A stretch of 64,000 nucleotides of DNA, from contig NZ_CP034187.1 of the NCBI RefSeq assembly GCF_003860465.1, forward strand, positions 62,001-126,000, in the 5' to 3' direction. Numbering within the stretch: the stretch's first letter is position 1; every line of letters begins with the position of its first letter. Both the position numbers and the translations under genes were made by a program. Positions 9,692 through 20,200 of the stretch are shown here, in pieces. Under the pieces are notes generated by a model that saw nothing but the letters and a program-made list of their open reading frames with translations, did not search any database and had not been told where the DNA came from. The stretch is from Deinococcus psychrotolerans. Its GTDB lineage: Bacteria > Deinococcota > Deinococci > Deinococcales > Deinococcaceae.

Positions 9692-11254
9692 TTACGCTGT
9701 GCCGCACCAAGCGGCCCACTCCTGATCAACCTCGAATTCCGCGCTCAAATCCTCAACCAGTTCCTGCTGAACCCAGTCTGGCAAGGAGCGCCACACCGGA
9801 CGAACCACCCATGACGGAAGCTGGCCCTCAATCCAGAACATCCGAAAGAGATTCCAGTCGGGTTCAGGAGGTGGCTGCAGCGCTGTCAGGACGGTGCTTA
9901 GATGCTGGAACCGAATCCAGAGCACCACCTCGGCCAGCGCTGCTTGTTCCCGGTCCTCGCTCCCTGTCAGAACTTGAAGTTCGTCATTGGTGGATGTAAA
10001 GACAGCGCTGGTGTGCGGTTGTGAGGAGTACCGCTCAGGTGGAATCTGGAGCAGGCGGTCTTGTCCCTGCGCCAGCGCTTCTTCGATTTGCCACACCGCG
10101 TTTTCTATTACAGAGGTGCTGAGCCAGACTTCCCAGCGAACTGGCCACAGGCCGCGCCAGGCTGTCATCATTACGCAAGTGCCTTCTGGCCGTTGCAGGA
10201 CTTCAGCGACCACGGTTGCCGTTGGCAGATCGACTGCTGTACGCAGGCAAAGTCCGGCTTCAATAACCCACCCTCGCTCGATGAGGGCGGATCTTAGGGC
10301 ACTGAGATCGGTCAGTAGCGCTCCACGTTCGGAACAAATCGGCGGTTTGGGCATCTGATCCCCTAACAACCATTTGGGGACGATCCCAGCCGCTTGCTGG
10401 TCAGGTGGCGTCACGGGGAGCGGCCGCACTTCAATTGGCTCCACCAACAACCCTTCAGCCATAAGGTCATTGACAACGTGCTGCGGCGTCATATACATCA
10501 AGGGTTGACCCTCAAGATCCTGGACGTAGCGTTGACGCTCTGGAAGCCACAGGCCGTAGTGCGGCCAAAGACCTTGACGGCGTAAAGCCGGGACATAAAT
10601 GTTGGGGAGCAAGGTTTCAGGCGGTGACTCTGCTTCCATATCATAAATACAACCGTCTGGAGGATCGAAAAAAAAGCGGCCATCTGCACTCTCGTACGCG
10701 GAGTATGGCGTGTTCTCAACGTCGCAGACTTCGCCGCTCAGCGATCTTAGACGGAGATTTCTGGTGTCGTCGTATGCCTGAAAGGTTTGGTAACCGCTGC
10801 GATGAATCTGATATAGCCCGAAACTGTCCAGCAGGCGGACCGTATCGCCATAAAGATGCAACTGAACTTCATGATTTCCCGGGCTGGGAGTGTAGATTTT
10901 AGGTTCCAGCGCATCGCCTTGGATCTGCCAGAGGACAAGGCCGTTCAGAGAGTTGCGAATCTCAATGATCCCTGAAGAGTTCGTAATGTCGTCCACGGCC
11001 TTCCACCACAGCGCGATTCGGGGCTGGCCCGTCATATCCCAAGCCTGTGAATGCAAATACAATGCTTCTCCTTGAGCGGGTGCATACAGGGAGAGATCAT
11101 CCAGATCATCCGTCAGTCCAATCAGCTCGACGGCGGCGACCTCCTGTGAACTGGTAGCAAAGTTCCAGAAGAGCAGTTGGTGACTGTTGGGACTGAAAAA
11201 GATTTGAGTGTCAAATGGGCGATCATTGAAGCGGGATGAGTCAACTTTACGCAT
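9692..11254 (-). CDS. 520-residue hypothetical protein of the LRV cassette
   Basis: The function is not recognised. The 520 residues are rich in Trp, Leu, Asp and Gln. The first third repeats short beta-type phrases around YLHSQAWD and LHLYGDTVRLLDSFG, suggesting a beta-propeller or beta-sandwich; the C-terminal third looks helical. The ATG follows AGGAGAAGG. It lies directly after the kinase remnant and before the DUF6915-like gene, and the same order is kept in the second copy at 21347-22907. Conserved neighbourhood argues for a common role with the kinase and LRV proteins. This copy is intact while the other is frameshifted, so it is the only full-length version in the window. Confidence 0.75.
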   Translation of the reverse strand: MRKVDSSRFNDRPFDTQIFFSPNSHQLLFWNFATSSQEVAAVELIGLTDDLDDLSLYAPAQGEALYLHSQAWDMTGQPRIALWWKAVDDITNSSGIIEIRNSLNGLVLWQIQGDALEPKIYTPSPGNHEVQLHLYGDTVRLLDSFGLYQIHRSGYQTFQAYDDTRNLRLRSLSGEVCDVENTPYSAYESADGRFFFDPPDGCIYDMEAESPPETLLPNIYVPALRRQGLWPHYGLWLPERQRYVQDLEGQPLMYMTPQHVVNDLMAEGLLVEPIEVRPLPVTPPDQQAAGIVPKWLLGDQMPKPPICSERGALLTDLSALRSALIERGWVIEAGLCLRTAVDLPTATVVAEVLQRPEGTCVMMTAWRGLWPVRWEVWLSTSVIENAVWQIEEALAQGQDRLLQIPPERYSSQPHTSAVFTSTNDELQVLTGSEDREQAALAEVVLWIRFQHLSTVLTALQPPPEPDWNLFRMFWIEGQLPSWVVRPVWRSLPDWVQQELVEDLSAEFEVDQEWAAWCGTA

Positions 11255-11291
11255 GGCCTTCTCCTAGTCTGCAGCGTAAGCCCTTGGCGCG

Positions 11292-11771
11292 TCACTTGTT
11301 GTCGCGGTGACGGCTTGGTCTTAGACCACCTGAGCTGAGCGGTTGCTCAAGCATCACAGCCAAGGGAACCTCACACAGGGCCACGTCGGGAGCCAGCGGA
11401 CCCTCATCCCGCAGACGCTGCATCAGGGTCCGGCCCCCGATAAAGTCCATGACGATGTAGGCCGTGTCACCGTCCTGAAACACGTCTTATACCCGCACGA
11501 CATGCTCGGAAGAGAATTTGGCCAGTGCTCTGGCTTCTCCCACGAAACTGTGCAACATGGCCGTGAAGTATTCGGGAGCCATGCCGTCTGGCAACCGGAT
11601 TGCGCTGGCCGTGCGGACACAGCCCTGAGGAAAAAGCTCCTTGATGACCACGGTTCGCTGAAGCAACGTGTCGAGCGCCCGGTAGGTGATGCCGAAGCTG
11701 CCCTGACCCAGTGCCCGGAGGATTTGGTAGCGGGAACCCTGAAGCGTGCTGGTGGGAGCTAGAGCAGACAT
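11292..11771 (-). pseudogene. Ser/Thr protein kinase remnant (N-lobe only)
   Basis: The first 95 codons encode a eukaryotic-type kinase N-lobe: a glycine-rich loop LGQGSFGITYRA at about residues 19-30, the VVIKEL lysine about 18 residues later, and a helix C region ending at FSSEHVVRV. An in-frame TAA at about 11487 follows. The same frame then continues with hinge-like sequence (TAYIVMDFIGGRTLMQRL) before losing similarity near the end of the duplicated segment; no catalytic HRD or DFG is present. Start: ATG at 11771 after AAAGGA. The kinase is the first gene of the cassette, so it may once have regulated the LRV proteins. Confidence 0.8.
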
Positions 11772-11930
11772 ACGTTCCTTTAAGGTGTGAGGGCGAAAAT
11801 ACGATCAGGGCTGACTGGCGTAGGGACAAAACCAGCGTAAGCCCCCTATCCCCGCAGGGTCAGTCTCCCTGTTTCCCTCTGACGAGATGATTACGACCGA
11901 TGCTCGCAAATTGGCGATTTGGGCGAACAA

Positions 11931-14900
11931 TCACTCGTAGGCCGCAAGCTGGGCCAGTAACTCGGGCGTAGCTCGTGGGTGGGCGGCGATGACCCTACAA
12001 ACCTCCCAATCAGAATCAGTTGCAAGTTGGGCAAGCACTTCAGGCGTAGCCTTTGGGCTGGCAGCAACGGCCTTGCGAACATCGTCATCAGAATCTGCGA
12101 CCAGCAGAGTCAGCACTTCAGGCGTAGCCTGTGGACTGGCAGCAACGGCCTTGCGAACCTCCCAGTTGGAATCTGTAGCCAGCAGAGTCAGTAGCTCAGG
12201 CGTAGTCTGTAGGTTGGCAACGACGGCCTTGCGAACATCCGCGTAGGGATCCGTAGCCAGCAGAGTCAGCAACTCAGGTGTGGCTTGTGAGTGGGCAGCA
12301 ACGGCCTTGCGAACCTCCCAGTTGGAATCTGCAGTCAGTTGGGGGAGCAGTTCAGGCGTGGTCTTTTGATTAGCAGCAACGGCCCTGCGGACACCCGAGT
12401 CGGAATCCGTAGCCAGTTGAGTGAGCAGTTCAGGCGTGGTCTTTTGATTAGCGGCAACGGCCCTGCGGACACCCGAGTCGGAATCCGTAGCCAGTTGAGT
12501 GAGCAGTTCAGGCGTGGTCTTTTGATTAGCAGCAACGGCCCAGCGGACACCCGAGTCGGAATCCGTAGCCAGTTGAGTGAGCAGTTCAGGCGTGGTCTGT
12601 AGATTGGTAGCGACACGCTGACGAACATCTTCGTAGGAATTTGCTGCCAGTTGGGTGAGCAGTTCAGGTGTAACGCGTGGGTTGGCGACGACGGCCAGGC
12701 GAACCACCCAGTTGGAATCCGTGGCCAGTTGGGTCAGCAATTCAGGTGTAACGCGTGGGTTGGCGGCAACTTCACGGCGGATATCGCTATGATAATCCTT
12801 GGCCAGCAGAGCCAGTAATTCGGGGATCGCCTGATGGATAGCGACGGTCCTTCGGATATAGAAGTCGGAACCTTTGGCTAGCAGAGTCAGCACTTCGAGG
12901 GGGGCCTGTGGGTTGCTCGCAACGGCATGGCGAACGTACTCGTCTTGAGCATCTATAGCCAGTTGGCTGAGGAGTTCAGACGTGGTCTGTGGGTTGGCCG
13001 CGACAGCCTTGCGGACATCTGAATCGGGATCCTCGGCCAGTTGGGCGAGTAATTCGGGTGTGGTCTTTGGATTGGTAGCGACAGTCTTACGAACATCCGC
13101 GTGGGGATCCGTGGCCAGTTGGGCGAGCAGCTCAGGCGTGATCTCTGGGTCGGCAGCAACGGTTCTGCGAACAGTAATAGTGGAATCCGTGGCCAGTTGG
13201 GCAAGTGATTTAGGTATGGTTTGGGCATTGGTAGCAGTGCGAGCAACGTTGGTAGGGGTTGCCCTGCGAACACGCATGTCGGAATCTGTGGACAATTGGG
13301 TCAGCAATTCAGGTGTGGTCTTTGGGTTGGTAGCGACGGCTATTCGGACATCTGAATCAGAATCCGTGGCCAGTTGATTCAGCAGTTCGGTGGTGGCTTG
13401 TGGATGATTGGCAACGGCCCTGCGGACAGCTGAGTTGGGATTAGTCAGAAGCTTCGTAAGTACTTCTGGGGTGGTCTGAGGATTGGCGGCGACAGCTTTG
13501 TGAACTGCCGAAATTTCGTCAAGTCTGGCCAGCATTTCAGGCGTAAACCTTGCGTGAGAGGCAACCGCATTGCAAACCCTAGAGCTATAATCTTTCGCAA
13601 GCTTCGCGAGCAAGTCAGGTGTGACTTTCGGATGGAGTGCGACTGCCTTACGAACACTCCATTCAGAATGCTTGGCAAGTTCTGCGAGCAATCCAGGTGT
13701 AACCTGCGGATGTGCCAGAACTGCTTTGCGAACATCCGGATAAGAACTTTTGGCGAGTTGTGCGAGTAATTCAGGTGTGATCTGAGGATGTGCCAGAACT
13801 GCTTCACGAACATCCGGATAAGAGCTTTTGGCAAGCTTTACAAGAATCTTAGACTCGATCTGAGAGTTATCAGTGACAGCTCTGCGAACTTCGATCTCTG
13901 TATCGATTGCCAGCTGCGTGAGCAATTTGGCCGCAGTCTGTGGGTTGGTGGCAACAGCCCTGCGGACTTCTATCTCTGCGTCGGTTGCCAGCTGCGTGAG
14001 CAATTTGGCCGCAGTCTGTGGGTTGGCGGCAACAGCCCTGCGGACTTCTATCTCTGTATCGATTGCCAGCTGCGTGAGCAATTTGGCCGCAGTCTGCGGG
14101 TTGGCGGCAACAGCCTTGCGAACTTCCATTTCCGCGTCAGTTGCCAGCTGCGTGAGCAATTTGGCCGTAGTCTGCGGATTGGCGGCAACAGCCCTGCGAA
14201 CTTCCATCTCCGCGTCAGTTGCCAGCTGCGTGAGCAATTTGGCCGCAGTCTGTGGGTTGGCAGCAATAGCCGTGCGAACTTTCACATCCGCGTCGGTTGC
14301 CAGCTGCGCGATCACTTCAGGTGTGGCCTGTGGATCAGCGGCAACAGCCCTGCGAACTTCCATCTTCACGTCGGTTGCCAGTTGCGTGAGCAATTTGGCC
14401 GCAGTCTGTGGGTTGGCGGCAACAGCCCTGCGAACTTCCATCTCCGCGTCAATTGCCAGTTGCACGAGTACTTCAGGTGTGGCCTTTGGATCAGCGGCAA
14501 CAGCCCTGCGAACTTCCATCTCCGCGTCGGTTGCCAGCTGTGAGAGCATTTCAGGTGTGACGTGTGGATGGGAGGCGACGGCTTGGCGAACATCCAGGTA
14601 GGGGCTTGCAGCAAGTTGGGTAAGCAGTTCAGCTGTAACTCGCGGATGAGCTAGGACTGCCCTGCGGACTTCCACCTCCGTGTCGGTTGCCAGCTGTGAG
14701 AGCATTTCAGGTGTGACGTGTGGGTGGGAGGCGACGGCTTGGCGAACATCCAGGTAAGGGCTTGCAGCAAATTGGGCGAGCAGTTCAGGTGTGACTTGCG
14801 GATGGGATAAGACCGCCTTGCGGACTTCCACCTTCGCGTCGGTTGCCAGCTGGGCGAGTATTTCAGGTGTGACGTGTGGGTAGGAGGCGACAGCTTGGCG

Positions 14901-15170
14901 AACATCCAGGTAGGAGCTTGCAGCAAGTTGGGCAAGCAGTTCAGCCGTGACTTGCGGACGAGCCACCACTGTTCGTCGAACCTCTGAGGCTGAATGCTTG
15001 GCGAGTTGGGCGAGCACTTCATGCGGAGCTTGCGGATGAGAAGCAACAGCTTGGCAAACCCGCCACACAGAATCAGCAGCAAGGAGAGTCAGCAACTCAG
15101 GTGTAGCTTGCGGGTGAGAGGCAACGGCCCGGCGAACATTCGCGTCGGAATTGGCTGCGAGTTGAGCGAG
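11931..15170 (-). repeat. 78-bp coding tandem repeats of LRV protein 1
   Basis: About 41 tandem units of 78 bases, each encoding 26 residues. Units are diverged at the gene's 5' end and very similar toward the 3' end; three in a row at about 12360-12600 differ by only a few bases. A few units have indels of whole codons. This pattern indicates recent unit duplication and homogenisation. Confidence 0.85.
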
Positions 15171-15818
15171 ATCCTGATAGTCGTTCAGCAAATTAAACAT
15201 TTGTTGATTCTGTGCTGAGATAGCAATTCTTCTAAGGGATGGAAAATTAATGGGTGAAATTTGATTTTTCCCAAGCATCTTTAAAGCGGCTTTCTGGTAG
15301 ATACGCGAATTGGCTAGTATCTTATCCAGTTCTGGATACTCGATAGAAGTCATCATGTCAACCAAATGCTTTTCAGGATGTTTTGAGTACTCTGACAAAG
15401 CCTTGATGATTCCATCTACAGCTTTTCTCAGTTCACCATTTTTCTTCAGCAAATCGAGAACTTCTTCTGAATACAATAATCCATAGTCTGTTGCCGCTTC
15501 AAGGGCGGTCAATTTTTGAGACGGGACATCAGTGTATTCATAGTATATTCCCTCTTCAACATAGGTGATGAAGCGTTTTTTGCCATATTGCTCAATAGCT
15601 ATTTCAATAGCATCTTGAGAGTCGTAAGATTTGAATCCCTCATAAGAATACCTGGTGGTGACTTCCACATACTCTTCGTCAGAGCCAACCACTTCGTGAT
15701 CAGCAGAGGCAAGGATGGTAATCTTTGAAGCTATTTCACTCATGGCTGTAGAGTCTTCGTCTTCAAAGGAGCACTTGAGTTGAGCAAGTTTGAATTCTCT
15801 TTGCGTACGTTTAAGCAT
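11931..15818 (-). CDS. giant LRV (leucine-rich variant, HEAT-like) repeat protein 1
   Basis: The protein has 1295 residues from the ATG at 15816-15818, chosen because GAGG lies seven bases before it; an upstream in-frame ATG has no such site. Residues 1-225 form an acidic, non-repetitive domain. The rest is about 41 tandem 26-residue repeats with the pattern QLAxxSxxxVRxAVAxxPxxTPELL, ending in a half repeat. This matches the LRV family, whose solenoids of paired helices bind other macromolecules. Residues just before VR vary most (SYLD, AEME, NWE, DSG). The Cys cluster of the Azotobacter LRV protein is absent. Several 78-bp units at 12360-12600 are nearly identical at DNA level. No ligand can be inferred; location is probably cytoplasmic, as no signal peptide is seen. 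Confidence 0.85.
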   Translation of the reverse strand: MLKRTQREFKLAQLKCSFEDEDSTAMSEIASKITILASADHEVVGSDEEYVEVTTRYSYEGFKSYDSQDAIEIAIEQYGKKRFITYVEEGIYYEYTDVPSQKLTALEAATDYGLLYSEEVLDLLKKNGELRKAVDGIIKALSEYSKHPEKHLVDMMTSIEYPELDKILANSRIYQKAALKMLGKNQISPINFPSLRRIAISAQNQQMFNLLNDYQDLAQLAANSDANVRRAVASHPQATPELLTLLAADSVWRVCQAVASHPQAPHEVLAQLAKHSASEVRRTVVARPQVTAELLAQLAASSYLDVRQAVASYPHVTPEILAQLATDAKVEVRKAVLSHPQVTPELLAQFAASPYLDVRQAVASHPHVTPEMLSQLATDTEVEVRRAVLAHPRVTAELLTQLAASPYLDVRQAVASHPHVTPEMLSQLATDAEMEVRRAVAADPKATPEVLVQLAIDAEMEVRRAVAANPQTAAKLLTQLATDVKMEVRRAVAADPQATPEVIAQLATDADVKVRTAIAANPQTAAKLLTQLATDAEMEVRRAVAANPQTTAKLLTQLATDAEMEVRKAVAANPQTAAKLLTQLAIDTEIEVRRAVAANPQTAAKLLTQLATDAEIEVRRAVATNPQTAAKLLTQLAIDTEIEVRRAVTDNSQIESKILVKLAKSSYPDVREAVLAHPQITPELLAQLAKSSYPDVRKAVLAHPQVTPGLLAELAKHSEWSVRKAVALHPKVTPDLLAKLAKDYSSRVCNAVASHARFTPEMLARLDEISAVHKAVAANPQTTPEVLTKLLTNPNSAVRRAVANHPQATTELLNQLATDSDSDVRIAVATNPKTTPELLTQLSTDSDMRVRRATPTNVARTATNAQTIPKSLAQLATDSTITVRRTVAADPEITPELLAQLATDPHADVRKTVATNPKTTPELLAQLAEDPDSDVRKAVAANPQTTSELLSQLAIDAQDEYVRHAVASNPQAPLEVLTLLAKGSDFYIRRTVAIHQAIPELLALLAKDYHSDIRREVAANPRVTPELLTQLATDSNWVVRLAVVANPRVTPELLTQLAANSYEDVRQRVATNLQTTPELLTQLATDSDSGVRWAVAANQKTTPELLTQLATDSDSGVRRAVAANQKTTPELLTQLATDSDSGVRRAVAANQKTTPELLPQLTADSNWEVRKAVAAHSQATPELLTLLATDPYADVRKAVVANLQTTPELLTLLATDSNWEVRKAVAASPQATPEVLTLLVADSDDDVRKAVAASPKATPEVLAQLATDSDWEVCRVIAAHPRATPELLAQLAAYE

Positions 15819-16057
15819 ATCTATACCTCGAAGTATTTGATAGGAGAATGGAGCGATTAAAATAAGAGACATTCTGAAATACAACTTGGCTTTGACTTAC
15901 GGGCTTCAGAGATTCGATTGCCCGCCTTACTTCTCGACCTTCTTTCGCGCGAGGAAGGATACAAAGACCGAATTATGGCTGATGAGAAAGATTGGGGGAA
16001 GGAGATGAATGCCCTAGCAATCAATAATCCTCCGCCGTCAAGCCAGAGCCGGTTGCC

Positions 16058-17086
16058 TCAGAACACAACCTCATGGGCGGCGAATGCCAGACTCTGCAAG
16101 GCGGTCTGGATCAGGTGGCGCACCAGCGCTGGATCGGGTTTTTCAGGACAGAGTACAATCTGGCGAATGGTCAGGTCACCGTCCGGGTCTACATTGACAG
16201 TCAACGACTGGCCAATCTGAAGCTCAAAGCGCTTCAAGTGATGGGCCACCACCCGATCAAGTTTTCCCTGTGCCAGTCCATTCTGGGTATGCGCCCGCAA
16301 AGCCAGCGCCGGATAGTTGGTCTCATCATCATCGACGTAACGCAGGTAAAAGGCCAGGGTCAGCGGAATGCTCTCTACTGCTGATGGAAACCTGCTCGGC
16401 TGAGCATGTTCATTTCTCAGGGTCAGGGTGACCCCACAACGAACTTCGTTCTGGCGGCTCTCTTCCCACTGCCATTCGTCCCCCACCAGATCCAGCAGTG
16501 TGGCTGTGGAGAGCCATGAGCGGTCGCCCGCTCCCGTGGTAGGCGGCGGGAAGAACTCGGGTTTCAGCGGCACGCCCGCACGCTGCAGCACATCCTGAAA
16601 CTGGCCGAAGGATGTGGAGAGAAGATACCGAAGCAGGGTGGGGGTCATCGGGCCAGACACCGGCCAGGTCTGAACGGTGAGCACTGACGCACTTCCGTTA
16701 TCGGGCGGCTCAATCAACAGCGATGGCGTGAGCGTTCGGCCCGCAATCCAGGTGTCTCCCACATGGGCAACGACTTCTGAGGGAACCGACAGTTTCATGA
16801 AGTGCTCCCGACAAGCGGCCACCGCCACTTTGGAGGCAGATTCCTCATCCACAGAAGCTGAGGTGGCTACGGTCAGGACGGGATAGGGCCGCTCCTCGTC
16901 AGCGTCGAGCCAGAGCAGTCCCTGCACCCGCTGCGCGTCGCCGTCGGCCCAGGCCACTGGTGTAAACGAATCGGTCGGTTCAGCGTGCCGCTGTATCCCT
17001 GCCCGGCCCAGGAAATCTGGGCTGAAGACGACCTCCCCGTCCAACGTTCCGTTCTCGTTTTGCCTGCCGACTTCTGCGTTCAACAT
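16058..17086 (-). CDS. 342-residue hypothetical protein between the two LRV genes
   Basis: The start ATG at 17086 is preceded by AGGAGGAAAAAGAA, a very strong ribosome site. The protein has alternating beta-like and helical stretches; it begins MLNAEVGRQNENGTLDGEVV. There is no signal peptide or transmembrane segment, and no family is recognised. It sits 127 bases after the stop of LRV protein 2 and 239 bases before the start of LRV protein 1, all on the same strand. Co-transcription is likely. It could be an effector or a chaperone-like partner of the LRV proteins, but that is inference from position only. Confidence 0.75.
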   Translation of the reverse strand: MLNAEVGRQNENGTLDGEVVFSPDFLGRAGIQRHAEPTDSFTPVAWADGDAQRVQGLLWLDADEERPYPVLTVATSASVDEESASKVAVAACREHFMKLSVPSEVVAHVGDTWIAGRTLTPSLLIEPPDNGSASVLTVQTWPVSGPMTPTLLRYLLSTSFGQFQDVLQRAGVPLKPEFFPPPTTGAGDRSWLSTATLLDLVGDEWQWEESRQNEVRCGVTLTLRNEHAQPSRFPSAVESIPLTLAFYLRYVDDDETNYPALALRAHTQNGLAQGKLDRVVAHHLKRFELQIGQSLTVNVDPDGDLTIRQIVLCPEKPDPALVRHLIQTALQSLAFAAHEVVF

Positions 17087-17213
17087 TTCTTTTTCCTCCT
17101 GTATCTCGGTGTCTCTATTCGTCCAAACGCTAGAACGCGATTTCCGTGAGCCGAGTCAACCGGCCAGAGGGCAGAGCTGCCGTGGATTGCGTAGCCGGTC
17201 GCTCTTGTCGCCT

Positions 17214-20200
17214 TTATGCCTGGGTACGCATGGCAATGAGTTGCCGTATTCCTGTAAAAGCGTCATCCACCAGTTGAATCAGCACCTCAGGGGTGGCCTG
17301 CGGGTGGGCAGCAACGGCCCTGCGGACATACTGGTCGGAATCCTTGGCCAATTGGATCAGCACCTCAGGGGTGGCCTGCGGGTGGGCAGCAACGGCCCTG
17401 CGGACAACCGAGCTGGAATCCTTGGCCAGTTGGATCAGCACCTCAGGGGTGGCCTGCGGATGGACTACGACGGCCCTGCGGACATCCAAATCGGAATCCT
17501 TGGCCAGTTGGATCAGCACCTCAGGGATGGCCTGCGGGTGGGCAGCAACGGCCTTGCGGACATCCGACTCGGAATCCGTGGCCAGTTGGGTCAGCAGTTC
17601 AGGGGTAGCCTGCGGGTGAGCAGCAACGGCCCTGCGGACAAAATAGTTGGAATCCTTGGCCAGTTGGATCAGCAATTCAGATGTGACCTGCGGATGGACT
17701 ACGACGGCCCGGCGGACATCCGACTCGGAATCCGTGGCCAGTTGGATCAGCACCTCAGGGGTGGCTTGCGGGTTGTCAGCAACGGCCTTGCGGACATCCG
17801 ATTCGGAATCCTTGGCCAGTTGGACCAGCAGCTCAGATGGCATTTGTGGGTGAGCAGCAACGGCCCTGCGGACATACTCGTTGGAATCCGTGGCCAGTTG
17901 GGTCAGCAATTCAAGCGTGGCCTGCGGGTGGGCAGCAACACCACTGCGAACCCATGACTCGGAATCCGTGGCCAGCTGGATCAGCAGTTCAGGGGTGGCC
18001 TGCGGGTGGGCAGCAACGGCCTTGCGGACATCCGATTCGGAATCCTTGGCCAGTTGGACCAGCAGCTCAGATGGCATTTGTGGGTGAGCAGCAACGGCCC
18101 TGCGGACACCCGAGTTGGAATCCTTGGCCAGTTGGATCAGCAATTCAGATGTGACCTGCGGATTGGCAGCAACGGCCCTGCTGACATACTCGCCGGAACC
18201 CTTGGCCAGTTGGATCAGCACCTCAGGGGTGGCCTGCGGGTTGTCAGCAACGGCCCTGCGAACATCCAAATCGGAATCCTTGGCCAGTTGGGTCAGCACC
18301 TCAGGGGTAGCCTGCGGGTGAGCAGCAACGGCCCTGCGAATCTCCCAGTTGGAATCCGTGGCCAGTTGGATCAGCACCTCAGGGGTGGCCTGTGGATGGG
18401 CTATGACGGCCTTGCGGACACCCGAGTTGGAATCCGTGGCCAGTTGGATCAGCAATTCAGATGTGACCTGCGGATGGGCTACGACGGCACTGCGGACATC
18501 CTCGTCGGAATCGGTGGCCAGTTGGATCAGCACCTCAGGGGTGGCCTGCGGGTGAGCAGCAACGGCCCAGCGGACACCCGAGTTGGAATCCTTGGCCAGT
18601 TGGATCAGCACCTCAGGGGTGGCCTGCGGGTGGGCAGCAACGGCCTTGCGGACATCCAAATCGGAATCCTTGGCCAGTTGGATCAGCAACTCAGGGGTGG
18701 TCTGCGGATTGGCAGCAACGGCCCTGCGGACAAAATAGTTGGAATCCTTGGCCAGTTGGATCAGCAACTCAGGGGTGGTCTGCGGATTGGCAGCAACGGC
18801 CTTGCGGACATCCAAATCGGAATCCTTGGCCAGTTGGATCAGCAACTCAGGGGTGGTCTGCGGATTGGCAGCAACGGCCCTGCGGACATCCTCGTCGGAA
18901 TCGGTGGCCAGTTGGATCAGCACCTCAGGGGTGGCCTGTGGGTGGGCAGCAACGGCACTGCGGAGGCGAGCATCTTCCTGCAACTGCTCACTTAGCTTAG
19001 ATCCTAGCTTCGTATTGACAGCACTGCGGACACCCGAGTTGGAATCCGTGGCCAGTTGGATCAGCACCTCAGGGGTGGCCTGTGGGTGGGCAGCAACGGC
19101 CATGCGGACAAACTGGCTGGAATCCGTGGCCAGTTGGATCAGCAGCTCAGATGGCATTTGTGGGTGAGCAGCAACGGCCCTGCGGACATCCGAATCGGAA
19201 TCCGTGGCCAGTTGGATCAGCAGCTCAGATGGCATTTGTGGGTGAGCAGCAACGGTCCTGCGGACATACTCGTCGGAATCCGTGGCCAGTTGGATCAGCA
19301 ACTCAGATGGCATTTGTGGGTGAGCAGCAACGGCCCTGCGGACATCCGAATCGGAATCCGTGGCCAGTTGGATCAGCAGCTCAGATGGCATTTGTGGGTG
19401 AGCAGCAACGGCCCTGCGGACATACTCGTCGGAATCCGTGGCCAGTTGGATCAGCAACTCAGGTGTGACCTGCGGATGGACTACGACAGCCTTGCGGACA
19501 TCTGAGTAAGGATTTGTTGCAAGTTGCACGAGCAGTTCAGGCGTGACCTGCGGATGGACTACGACAACCATGCGAACCCATGAGTCGGAATCAGTCGCCA
19601 GCTGTGTGAGCAATTCAGGCGTGGCTTGCGGGTTGGAAGCGACGGCTTTGCGAACATCGGAATCGGAATCCGTGGCCAGCTGTGTGAGCAATTCAGAAGT
19701 GACCTGCGGATGGACTACGACGGCCCGGCGGACATACTCGTCGGAGTCGGTAGTGAACTTCAGCAGGAGATCTTTTAATACCTGTGGTTTTTTTAGGAGA
19801 CCAAGACGAATTTCCTTTTCTGTGGAATCGCTAAGGAAATGCAAAGTCTCTGCTGAAGTCGCATCGTCTTGAAGCACGAAAAGCAGATCACCCAGAGGAT
19901 CTGCCTGATCCGGATTCCTGGCGACCCTGTCCAAAAAAGCTGCTCTCCCCTCTAAATCTATGGAGTCGGGAAAACGTTCATAGAGTTCTTCCAGTAAATC
20001 AGTTGGACATCTTCTGTGATTAACGATGTCCTCGAGATCAAATTCATCTTCCGCATCCTCGAAAGCCTCATAAATACTCCAGAGGTGACTTGGCCGCAAA
20101 TGGCTCTGGTTCATCAAACTGCTTCCAAGGGTACCATCGTATTCAAGTAATGCATCTATATCATCTGGTTGCAACTCATGCTCAGAAGTCAAATCGTATA

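Larger units (their letters stand above)
9191..11325. repeat. cassette direct repeat, copy A
   Basis: About 2.13 kb closely matches 20563-22978 in the same orientation. Homology begins at TAGACTG and ends at TCTTAGA in both copies. It covers the LRV gene start, the DUF6915-like gene, the 520-residue gene and a little beyond. Copy A has the 283-base deletion; copy B has a one-base insertion. The two copies flank the LRV genes. Confidence 0.85.

Noticed and set aside
17230..19775. CRISPR-like or noncoding tandem repeat
   Set aside because: Units are back to back, in frame and encode LRV repeats with a ribosome site at the start.
12291..19872. Many long open frames on the plus strand through the LRV arrays
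   Set aside because: They exist because the 78-base period is a multiple of three, so one stop-free unit gives a long frame. They lack ribosome sites and have unnatural repetitive composition.
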